A model generated the notes under the pieces. The model did not search any database, was not told the origin of the DNA, and saw only the letters and a program-made list of their open reading frames with translations. A stretch of 64,000 nucleotides of DNA from Apodemus sylvaticus. Its lineage: Eukaryota; Chordata; Mammalia; Rodentia; Muridae. The DNA is taken from contig NC_067473.1 of the NCBI RefSeq assembly GCF_947179515.1, forward strand, positions 69,041,534 through 69,105,533, read 5' to 3'. Of the stretch, positions 54,716-64,000 are shown piece by piece; position 1 is the first letter of the stretch, and the number at the start of each line of letters is the position of its first letter. The position numbers and the translations under genes are program-made.

Positions 54716-55199
54716 GACAGAGAACAGCAAGAGAAGCCTACATAGAAATAGTAGGCTGTAGGGAAAATGGTATTTGTAGAATTAAAATATCAAAAATAGA
54801 GGGATTTCTAACTAGATAGACTACTGAAGTGCTTTTAAAACCTTGCTGTAATAGCTCACAAATGGAGAACTTCGGCTAATTGCTTGTGAGATTCTATAAG
54901 AGGAAAATGTAGTAAAAATGTCACAGAAGGTCTCCACTTTGTAAACTGTACTCAAGTGCCACTTACTGAGCTCTTGGATATTTCATGTCCAACTGAAAAT
55001 TCAGGGGGACTTTAGGAAATATTTCTAGGTCCAATCAGAGTTTTAAAATAGGTTGCTCTAATCCAGTTACTTCTTATTTTCCAGAACCTGTCAAGGATGT
55101 GGCTTTGAAAACCTGCTTGTCATTTTCTATATTCAAATAAGTAGCTTGTTTCCTTACTGGAAACATATTTTTAAAATACTTCCTTATTTTGTGTCATGT
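54716..55199. other. Unassigned DNA
   Basis: No recognisable feature. Confidence 0.4.
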
Positions 55200-55395
55200 C
55201 CATAGGTATTTTGTCTGTATATGTGTTTGTGCACCACATGTATGCTGGTGTCTTCAGAGTAATAATGTCAGATATCTGGGAATTGCTATCATGAATGGTT
55301 GTTAGCTGGCATTTGGGTTCTGGAAATTGAACCTGGGTCCTATGTAAGAACTCCAAGTACTTTTAAATACTGAGCTATGCCCCAAATCCATGCTG
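55200..55395 (-). mobile_element. B3-type SINE, reverse
   Basis: GTGCACCACATGTATGCTGG, GTCTTCAGAGTAATAATGTCAG, ATATCTGGGAATTGCTATC, GGTTGTTAGCTGGCATTTGG, GTTCTGGAAATTGAACCTGG, GTCCTATGTAAGAACTCC, ACTGAGCTATGCCCC. The order is a reverse-complement B3. Moderately diverged. Confidence 0.75.
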
Positions 55396-56147
55396 GAAAT
55401 GTCTTTTACAAAACTCATTAATAAACTTTGCAAAAGAATAAAACTTAGGTGTTATGTGTTAGTTGGTAGTAGACCTTTAGGATAGTAGTTATTTTGAGTG
55501 CAATGGACACAATGATGCATGAAGAAGAAAAAACAAAAACCAAACAATGTATCACCTTCTCCTGTATATAGTTTTATAACTTTCTCTGAGAAATTTCACC
55601 CACTACTAACAAGTATTTATGCAATTATAAACACAGAGCCAAATGCTAAGTATTTGGTGTAATGAAGAAGTTGGCCAGATATCTTTGAACCTCAAAGAGT
55701 ATATTGTTTTTTATGTGCCAATAGGAAGTAAGTAAGAGAAGATAAGTAGGATAGTAAGAAGATCCTGTGCATCATGAAGGCCTTTATGTGATTTTAAAAA
55801 AGAGAAAGTAGTTACTTAAATCTCAAAAAAGATTTTCATAACATTTAAATTTGTTCATGAAGAAAAGATAAAGACTTAAGAGATAGGTAAAAATGCTAGA
55901 GATATTCTACATTAGTAATCACATCCTTAAAAAGCATTCATTTGAACATATGGAACAGCCTATAAACCATTTCATCTTATGGGTAGTATCACGTGGAAAA
56001 GTCATGGCAAATAAGAGGAAACGGAGCTGGGTGGAAGACTTAGATAGGAATGTATTATTATTGACACTTTACTTGGATCTTGTTTGTTGCATAATTAGAA
56101 ATGTCTTAAGCCTTTTCAAAGAATAATTGGATACAGGATGTATTTCC
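55396..56147. other. Unassigned AT-rich DNA
   Basis: No recognisable gene or repeat. Confidence 0.4.
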
Positions 56148-56275
56148 CAGCATTCACAACATGGTTTATAGCAACTAGTAGCTCTAGTTCTAGGGAATCC
56201 AATGTACTGTTCAACCTCTGTGGGTGCCAGACATGCATGTGGTACATAGATATAAGGTAAGCAAACATTCACAAA
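56148..56275 (+). mobile_element. B3-type SINE, right part
   Basis: CCCAGCATTCACAACATGG, CTAGTAGCTCTAGTTCTAGGG, CAACCTCTGTGGGTGCCAGAC and ATGCATGTGGTACATAGATAT follow the B3 consensus from its middle to its 3' end. The 5' third is missing. Confidence 0.7.
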
Positions 56276-57939
56276 AGACCTATAAAGAAGAATTATAGAA
56301 ATGATCAAGTTAATAAGAGTTTACTGTGAGGAAGAGATTATAAGTGAAGGACTTCAGAAAGGAAGCGAGGCATCAAGATTACAAATGGATGGAGAGAAAA
56401 GGCATAGGAAAAGGAGGCAGGAGAAAAACCGGAGACACTCAAGGAGAGCCAGTTTAATATGAATAAATGAGTGGTTGAACTTGGAGAAAGGCACATCAGA
56501 AATGAATCATAGAATATGTCTAAGTGACTTATCCATCATACCACAAGAAATTGACATCTGAAAATTGTGAAAATAATTCTGGTAATTCAAGTTTATTGCA
56601 GGCATTGTTTGAAATATCTAAGTTTGTGATTGATATTCCTCTTAGCCATCTTGACAATGTAAGTCTGCAAACTATAGAGAAATACAGTCACTTCTAATCT
56701 CCCAAATATAATTACAATAACCTTGGTTTTACCCAGGTTCAATGGGAGAATAATGTATCTCCATCTTTATTAACTTTCATTTGAAACTCTCATTTAGTAA
56801 TCTCCTCCCTTAATCTTGAGTTAAAAAATTTTACATATTGTAATACATTTCATTGATGAGACTATGATTTTATCTACTCTGTCTTTATTGTTTATAAAGA
56901 TACAACATTTGATGTGTTGTTTTTGACCCATCAAATCCTGGATGTATGAATACAATACACATAGTAATAATGTATTCAGACAATAATCATGTTTTTTGTT
57001 AGTGCCAAGACACATTGAAGGTACTTGTAAAATTATGTATTCCTTTTAAAATCTGCCCTGTGTAAAGAATAAAGGGAACAGTTGAGGTAAATAAGATCAT
57101 GACTTTCTGTTTTGATCCATTCACATTGATTGACTTTGTCATGCAGAGCATAAGAATGTTGACTTTATTGGACACATGACTCTACAGATGTTTGGGCTCA
57201 GTGGCCATATTTACATCTGCATTTGGCTTATACTCAAAACTGTCAAATGCATAATTAGCTGTTCACTCAAGTGTTGTCTAATTTGTTAGAGGCAGCTGAA
57301 GATAGTCATCACCTCAGCACACAGTCTGAAATGAAATCTTGCAAATGTTCTCTTTGGGCTTGAAGCATTAACTCTTGTTCCTCTGTGGATTTGCTTTACC
57401 CTGGGGAATATGGAATAGAGGGATAAAGGAATTCATGTTTCTCATGGTTGGGTGCAGAGAGAAGTTGTACTCCTTCCTATGAGAAAAGAATCTATGTAGA
57501 TGTGCTTGTACAATTATTTTCCACACACACAAAAAGAAGAATACAGTTTCTCTACTATGTAAGCATTCAGTACTCTCATCTCTGGCCTCATGGTAAGATG
57601 CTTAAGGGCATCAGTGTTATATGTCACATTAGAAATCATACCTGTATGTTTCCTCAACTCCACACTAGTTTTCTATTGTTTATAGACAAGATTTAACAGA
57701 TGGTTTTGTATAGAGGTTATTGAGAAATGAAATATGACACAACAGTCATATAACCACCAACTGTTAACTTTGCTAAATATTAGAGATATAAAACATTACT
57801 TCTGTTGACTCAAAATAAAAATTGCTAATATTTACTGTACATGTCCTTCCTGCTTTCCTGTCTATGAATTTCACACAAAAATGGTACTATACATTGGGGA
57901 GTCATGAATTATGCTATAATTACTGTCATCATAAGATTT
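56276..57939. other. Unassigned DNA
   Basis: AT-rich; no gene or repeat identified. Confidence 0.4.
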
Positions 57940-58272
57940 TTATAGGACGCTGGGTGTCCCCTACCCAGGCATATCAAATCTCTGTGGGGCTATGTGCATT
58001 CTTTCCTACTGAGGCCAGACAAAGTAGCCAGCTAAAAGAAGATAACCCAGGGACAGACAACAGATTTTGAGATAACCTTAATCCAGTTATTTAGTATCCA
58101 CATAAAGACCAAACTACACATCTGATACATCTGTGTTGGAAGTCTAGGTCCAGTCTTTGTATGTTCCTTGTATGGTGGATAAGTATAGGAGAGCACCAAG
58201 CGTCCAGACTAGTTGACTCTGTTTGTCTTCCTGTGGGGTTACTATCCATTTGGGAACCAGCTTTCATCCATG
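57940..58272 (-). mobile_element. Old LINE-1 3' UTR
   Basis: CTGGGTGTCCCCTACCCAGG, CATATCAAATCTCTGTGGGG, ACTGAGGCCAGACAAAG, CACATCTGATACATCTGTG and GAAGTCTAGGTCCAG match an older murine LINE-1 3' UTR as I remember it, in reverse. It abuts the ORF2 endonuclease region at 58,273, so most of ORF2 is absent between them: an internal deletion or two independent pieces. Confidence 0.6.
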
Positions 58273-58977
58273 GTGGTCTGATAAGATACAAGGTATTATT
58301 TCAATTTTCTTGTATTTGTTGAGATTTGCTTTGTAACTGATTCTATAGTTAGTCTTGTAGAAGACTCCATGAGGTACAGAGAAGGAATATTCTCTGTATG
58401 AGTGAAATACTCTAGAGATGTCTATTAGATCTACGTCATTCATAATGCCTGTTTGTTTTGCTATTTTTCCATTTACTTTTTGTCTGGATGAGTGTCTATT
58501 GTGAGATAGAGTGAGATATTGAAGTCACTACTAATGTGTGGGGTTCTATATGTAATTTAAGCTTTAGCAATGTTTCTTTTACAAATTTGGGTGCCTATGT
58601 GTTTGGGGCATATCTTTTTATAATTGAGATATCATCTTAGTAGGAGTTTTTGATGTGTATGTAGTGACCTTCCCTATCTCTATTGATTAATTTTGGTTGA
58701 AAATCTATTTTATTAGATATTAGAATTGCTATTCTATCTTGCTTCTTGGATTCATTTTCTTGGAAATCTTTTTTTCAAGCCCTTTACTCGAACATAATGT
58801 CTATCTTTGTTGCTTAGCAGTTTTTCTTGTATGCAGTAAAATGATGGATACTCTTTTCACATGCATTCTGTTAGCCTGTGCCTTTTTTATTAAGAAACTG
58901 AGTCCATTAATATTGAGAGATATTAAAAACCCTGAATGTTAATTGTTGTTATTTTGATGTTGGCGGTGTTTATGTGT

Positions 58978-58978
58978 G

Positions 58979-59013
<35 letters not shown>
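58978..59013. repeat. (TG)n microsatellite
   Basis: About sixteen TG dinucleotides within the ORF1-ORF2 junction region of the old LINE-1. Confidence 0.95.
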
Positions 59014-59015
<2 letters not shown>

Positions 59016-60059
59016 TGCACATTTATGTTTATGTTCTTCCCTTGTTTTTGCTGGTGTGGAATTATTTATTTCCTGTGTTTTCTTTGATGTAGTTATTCTT
59101 CTTAGGTTGGACTTTTCCTACTAGTATCTTCTATAGAGCTGGATTTGTGGATACATATTGTTTAAATTTGAATTTATCTTGAAATATATGCTTTTTTTCA
59201 TGTATTGATTAAGAGTTTTGCTTGGTATAGTAGTCTAGGCAGACCATCTGTGGTGTTTCAAAGATTGTTAAGTCAGCTCTCTAGGCCCTTCTAGCCTTTA
59301 GAGTCTCTGTTGAGAAGTCAGGTGTAATTCTGATAGGCCTGCCTTTGTATGTAACCTACCCTTTTTCCCTTGGTGCTTTTAATTTTCTTTTATTGTTCTA
59401 TACATTTTGTGTTCTGATATTATGTGGCAAGAGGTTTCTTTTCTCATCCAGTCTCATTGGTGTTCTACAAAATTCTTGTATATTTATAGGCATCTCTTTC
59501 CATTGGGAAAGTTTTCTTCTATGATTTTGTTGAAAATAATTTCTGGGACTCTTCAGCTTCAATTCCTATTATTCTTAGGCTTAGTCTTTTAATAGTATCA
59601 CAGATTTTCTGAATTTTTGTGTCAGGAATTTTTTAGTTTTAACATTTTCTTTGACTGATATATCAATCTCTGCTATGGTATCTTCTATTACTAAGATTTT
59701 CTTTTCCATCTTCTTTATTGTGCTGGTAATGCTTGTAGCTGGTTTTCCTGTTCTCTTCCCTGGGTTTTCCATCTGGAGGATTCCCTCAGTTTGTGTTTTC
59801 TTTATAGCTTCTATTTCCACTTTCATGATTTGCACAGTTTTATTTATTCCCTTTAACTGTTTAATTGCATTTTCCGGTATATCTTTAAAAAGTTTATCTA
59901 ACTGTTTGATTGTATTTTCTTGTATTTCTTAAAGGGATTTATTCATCTCCTTTTAAAAGATCTCTTTTATCTTTATAATATTGGATTTAAGGTCATATTT
60001 TTGTGTTTTAGTTATGTTAGGATATCAAGGGCTTCCTGTAGTCAGGTTCCTGTGCTCTG

Positions 60060-60645
60060 AAAGTGTCATGCCTGCTTTTTGATTGTGTTCTTTCAAGGAC
60101 CTTATCCATCTGGATAGCTTTGGTCCCTGGATATTCCTTTTGTATTGGGTATTGGGAGGGGGTTAATTTTGATTGTCCTGGTATAGCCTCTGATGGGTAT
60201 AATTCCCTGATCTGCAGATCTGTATGGTTCAGGAGCTGAAGTTCTGATAATAGTTGGCAAAGTGTTGGTGGTAGAATGGATATGCCCTGGGGATAGTAGG
60301 GTTCTCAGGGCATTTTAGGATACCCCAGAGGACTCAAGAAGCAGGGAAGAAAGATGGGTGAAGTATGGTTCAGGACTTGTATGTCTGATGAAGGAGGGCA
60401 GAGATATCTGGGGTGTATGGAGGTCCAGAGGAGATAGCAGGCTGCTTATGGTAGCTTGGTGAGTCCAAGGAATCACAGCAAGTAGAGAATATGGGTAGAA
60501 GAAGGGAAGATTACCTATATGTTTCAGGATCTGAATATCTGATGAAAGTTGGAGAAGAGGTGGGTGGGAAATTGAGGTAACCCTGGGACAGCTGGCTTCT
60601 TAGGACAACTTGGTGTGCTACAGAGTATTCAGCATGCAGGAAAGA
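60060..60645 (-). promoter_or_regulatory. LINE-1 5' UTR with three degenerate monomers
   Basis: A landmark GGTTCAGG-A-CTG-A-TCTGAT recurs at 60,226, 60,367 and 60,521 (as GTTTCAGG), giving unit lengths of 141 and 154 bp. Each unit also repeats an AGCAGGGAAGAAAGATGGG-like or GTAGAAGAAGGGAAG block. Monomer arrays are the promoter of murine-type LINE-1s. This monomer differs from the one at 10.4-10.76 kb, so the two elements carry unrelated or very distant promoters. Confidence 0.72.
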
Positions 60646-60654
60646 GATATATGT

Positions 60655-60900
60655 GCAAGAAAACTGGAATACCCAAAACATAATCCACACATCAAATGAG
60701 GCACAAGAAGAAAGGAGGAGTGGCCCCTTGTTCTGGAAAGACTCAGTAAAGCAGTATTTGGCAAAACCAGAACGGGGAAGTGGGAAGGGGTGGGTGGGAG
60801 GACAGGGGAAGAGAAGGGGGCTTGCGGGACTTTCGGGGAGTGGGGGGGGCTAGAAAAGGGGAAATCATTTGAAATGTAAATAAATTATATCGAATAAAAA
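60655..60900 (+). mobile_element. Young LINE-1, only the last ~245 bp
   Basis: AAAACTGGAATACCCAAAAC, GGAGTGGCCCCTTGTTCTGG, AAACCAGAACGGGGAAGTGG, GGGACTTTCGGGGAGTGG, GAAATCATTTGAAATG, TATATCGAATAAAAAA. It is nearly identical over its length to the reverse complement of the LINE-1 tail at 0.82-1.07 kb. It contains no ORF2 sequence. It lies at the 5' edge of the old LINE-1 head, in opposite orientation. Confidence 0.93.
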
Positions 60901-62385
60901 ATTTTTATAATAAAATCTATATAATGCTTAGTTTTTATATGGAAAGTATAATTTTATATCATATATAAATGTATAATATAAATATAACATGTAATAAAAA
61001 TGCAATGTGGAATATATTATAATATGTATCATGTTATGTATCCATATGTATACAAATAATTTTATAGTTCATATATGTACATATTCATATAATATACTTT
61101 TACAAACATACAGTATTGATATTATGTAATACATATCTTAATTATATACGTAGCATGTAATCATATTACATATGTTACATAAAATATATATATATGATAT
61201 GTATGACAAATATTGTATTACATATAACATATCACATATAATGCATAATTATATTTTATAGTATATATTTATTTTATACATCATATAATCACTTACCATA
61301 AATAACATGTTTTGTTATATTGATGTTGTACATTATAACATATTTTATATGACATTGCATATATAAAAAACACAATGGATATATGTGTATGCTTTTATAT
61401 AATTTTTTATATATAGGTGTAAACTGGAAAGATAAAAAGGGATTTGAGTCAAATCAATGTAAAAATGCTAAAAATAAGCATATATGGTTACTAATTCCTA
61501 AAAACAGACATATGAAAGAATATGAACAGTATAAAGAGTCTTATGACTTCATAATCATCAATAACATAGTACATCTTATATATATATATATAATAATATA
61601 CATGTAACTTTATATATATTTATATTTATATTACATAAAGTATATATTGCAACTAAATATTATATGTATAATATGAATATTCACATATAACATGTAACTT
61701 AGGATAATATACAATATCATGTGTGATAGACATATAAATAATATATTATGTTGTATTATATGATATTATATAATATGTTATATATATTCTATGCATATTA
61801 AATTGTATTATAATATATAATATATATACAAATATGTATGTACATATGTCCATATACATGTGCATGCATATACACTTAGGCATATGCACGTACCCATATC
61901 TATATATTACTCAAATATTTTTCTGCCTTCATTGTTTAATCATATACATATACATAATATAAAAATATAGAAAGTATATGTATACATTATATATAATATA
62001 TGCACATAGCAACTATAATGTCATAAATTATATATTTTAGTATATAGACTATTCTTATCACATGTTATATTATTATTACATAATATAATCAGAGATGATA
62101 TATTATCATTAGAATACATATAATGTGAATATATATAATTCATGTATTTAGTTGTATGTTTTATATATGTATATTACTTATGCATAGTATGTTTATTTTA
62201 TATAATGTATATGTAATTCTAGTTTATACTTATATATAGATAAACCCAGTTTTAGTTTTTATACATAGTTTAAAGAAGCCTATATATATTAATATATAGT
62301 TTAAACATATATACAGTTTAAATATATATATATATATATACAGTTTAAATATATACATGAACAGTTTTAGCATTCATAGATATGT
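60901..62385. repeat. AT island (~1.5 kb, TA-rich)
   Basis: Almost pure A/T with repeated ATAT, TACATAT and TATATATAA motifs, several short TA runs (for example about 61,580-61,592 and 62,325-62,340) and many potential hairpins. There is no unit of fixed length. The region is bounded by LINE-1s on both sides. A 74-codon frame at 61,383-61,607 is composition-driven. Confidence 0.85.
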
Positions 62386-64000
62386 TTGTTTAAAATAGGA
62401 AGGTTAAGGTATATCAGATTCACTGCAATCCCCATCAAAATCCCAACTCAATTCTTCATAGAGCTAGAAAGAGCAATTTGTAAATACAACTGGAATAACA
62501 AAAAATCCAGAATAGGGAAAACTGTTCTTAACAATAAAAGAATTTCCAGAAGAATCACCATTCCTGAACTCAAGCTGTACTACAGAGGAATTGTGATAAA
62601 AACTGCATAGTTTTTATAGTATAGTACAGTGCCAGGCAGGTAGATGAGTGGAATAAAATTGAAGACCCAGAAATGAACCTTCACACCTATAGTCACTTGA
62701 TCTTTGACAAAGAAGCTCTAACCATCCTGTGAAAAAAAAGATAGCTTTTCCAACAAATGGTGCTTGCTCAGCTGGAGGTTAGCATGTAGAAGAATGCGAA
62801 TTGATCCATTCTTATCTCCCTGTACAAAGCTCAAGTCCAAGTGGATCAAGGACCTCCACATAAAACCTGATACAGTGAAACTAACAGAAAAAAAGGTGGG
62901 GAAGACCCTCCAACACAGAGGCACAGGGGAAATGTTACTGAACAGAACACCAATATCTTATGCTCTAAGATCACGAACTGACAAATAGGACCTCATAATA
63001 TTGCAAAGCTTCTATAAGGCAATGGACACTATCAACAGGACAAAATGTTAACCAACAGATTGGGGAAAAGTCTTTTCCAATCCTACATCCAATAGAAGAC
63101 TAATATCCAATATATACAAAGAACTCAAAAGTTAGACTCCAGAGAACCAGATAACCCTATTAAAAATGGGCTATACAGCTAAACAAATAATTCTCAACTG
63201 AGGAATACCTAATGGATACAAAGTACCTAAAGAAATATGTAACATCCTTAGTCATCAGGGAAATGCAAATCAAAACAACCTTGATATTCCTTCTCACAGC
63301 AGTCAGAAGAGCTAAGACCAAAACTTCAGGTGCCAGCAGATGTTGAAGAGGATGTGAAGAAAGAGGAACACTACTCCATTTCTGGTGGGATAGCAAGCTG
63401 GTAACATCACTCTGGAATTCAGTCTTGCTGTTTTTTGGAAAACTAGACGCAATACTACCTGAGGACCAAGCTATACCACTCCTTGGCATATACCCAAAAG
63501 ATGATCCAAAAGATAACAAAGACACATACTCAACTATGTTCATAGCAGCCTTATCTATAATAGCCAGAAGCTGTAAAGAACCTATATGTCCCTAATCAGA
63601 GGAATGGATACAGAAAATATATTTACACAATGGAGCACAACTCAGCTATTACAAACAATGAATTCATGAAATTCTTAGCCAAATGGATGGATCTAGATAA
63701 TATCATCCTGATTGTGGTAACCTAATGACAAAAAACACACACACATAGTATGTATGTACTCATTGATGTATATTAGCCCAGTATCTGGGAATACCCAAGA
63801 TGTAATTCACAGACCACATGAAGCTCAAGAAGAAGGAAGACAAAAGTGTGGATACTTTGCTCCTTCTTAGAAGGAAAAACAAAATACTCATGCAGGAAAT
63901 AGATAAAGTGTGGAAATGAGACTGAAGGAAAGACCATCCAGAGACTGTCCTACCTGGTGATCCATGCCATATATAGTCACCAAACCCAGATACTATTATG
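62386..64000 (+). mobile_element. Lx LINE-1, 5'-truncated, running off the window
   Basis: Plus strand. ORF2 from the post-RT region (TAIPIKIPTQFFIELERAI) through KWIKDLHIKPDTVKL, the HLKKCS and LLGIYPKD-like regions, to the end of ORF2 near 63,770. Then Lx 3' UTR (CCAGTATCTGGGAATACCC, GAAGCTCAAGAAGAAGG, GTGTGGATACTTTGCTCC) continues past 64,000. Multiple stops and frameshifts. Its 5' break coincides with the end of the AT island. Confidence 0.92.

Larger units (their letters stand above)
58273..60645 (-). mobile_element. Old LINE-1 head: 5' UTR, ORF1 and start of ORF2
   Basis: Minus strand. ORF2 endonuclease region at 58,273-58,935 (degenerate; TTGAAGTCACTACTAATG at about 58,519 corresponds to the GDFN region). 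The ORF2 start region contains a TG microsatellite (58,978-59,013). ORF1 is at about 59,190-60,030: the C-terminal part (GTCAGGTGTAATTCTGATAGG) then a coiled coil readable at 59,581-59,835 (VEIEAIKKTQTEG, SVKENVKTKKFLTQKF). The 5' UTR with monomers is at 60,060-60,645. ORFs are full of stops. Confidence 0.88.

Noticed and set aside
54354..54730. Frames of 69-115 codons of unknown residues
   Set aside because: They pass through 200 N and have no evidential value.
61383..61607. 74-codon frame in the AT island
   Set aside because: Composition-driven (Ile/Lys/Tyr/Asn) with no conserved motif.
1..64000. CRISPR array, prokaryotic operon or phage system
   Set aside because: Repeats here are microsatellites, SINEs and LINEs; no short palindromic repeats with regular spacers and no bacterial gene organisation were seen.
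1..64000. tRNA or rRNA genes
   Set aside because: The only tRNA-like or 7SL-like sequences are the heads of B3/B4 and B1 SINEs; no stand-alone cloverleaf was recognised by eye.

Overview
This window looks like a gene-poor, LINE-1-dominated interval from a murid (probably murine) rodent genome. No intact cellular gene, rRNA, tRNA, CRISPR array or bacterial feature is visible. The rodent assignment rests on B1, B3/B2-type and B4 SINEs, Lx-type LINE-1s with tandem-monomer 5' UTRs and murine-type ORF1/ORF2 translations, and a URR1-like rodent DNA transposon. Older mammalian repeats (L2, an MLT1-like LTR) lie underneath. The young LINE-1 3' UTR is not what I remember of laboratory mouse or rat elements, so I name no species. 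A 200-base run of N shows this is a draft scaffold. My own LINE-1 calls add up to roughly 40-45 % of the window.

Layout. 0-3 kb: a purine-rich satellite, a truncated LINE-1, a B3 SINE and an old LINE-1 3' UTR holding a TATAA microsatellite. 3.3-12.1 kb: a nest of LINE-1s, all on the minus strand. An old LINE-1 was broken by a 5'-inverted young copy (3.57-4.43 kb) and by a near full-length copy (4,731-10,763, perfect 14-bp target-site duplication), which itself holds a truncated copy (about 7.75-8.08 kb). 12-18.8 kb: shorter LINE-1s, one flanked by a direct repeat of about 147 bp and one (16,135-17,358) with a perfect 15-bp target-site duplication and an uninterrupted ORF2 tail; two weak candidate exons. 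18.85-24.55 kb: a degenerate, nearly complete plus-strand LINE-1 carrying a nested LINE-1 tail and a B1 SINE. 24.5-34.9 kb: mostly unassigned AT-rich DNA with an old solo LTR, another LTR-like segment and an L2 fragment. 34.9-38.6 kb: a plus-strand LINE-1 with a long RT-bearing ORF2 piece, then a minus-strand LINE-1 tail. 40-43.1 kb: B4 plus CA repeat, an MLT1-like LTR split by a URR1-like transposon, and a three-unit tandem repeat. 46.9-51.8 kb: simple repeats, a 221-bp tandem duplication containing a B3 SINE, and a second 5'-inverted LINE-1. 51.97-53.96 kb: a processed pseudogene of the splicing factor SLU7 (minus strand), split by a LINE-1. 54.4 kb: an assembly gap whose edges overlap by 14 bases. 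57.9-64 kb: an old minus-strand LINE-1 with a three-monomer 5' UTR, a 250-bp young LINE-1 tail, an AT island of about 1.5 kb, and a plus-strand LINE-1 running off the end.

Nothing here acts as a pathway. The value of the window is a readable history of retrotransposition: nesting order, target-site duplications, twin-priming inversions, possible 3' transductions and one retrocopied mRNA. I found no convincing new biological system. The least explained items are the two candidate exons (15.0-15.2 kb minus, 18.28-18.48 kb plus), the GC-rich block at 15.85-16.07 kb, the three-unit repeat at 42.3-42.7 kb and the AT island at 60.9-62.4 kb.
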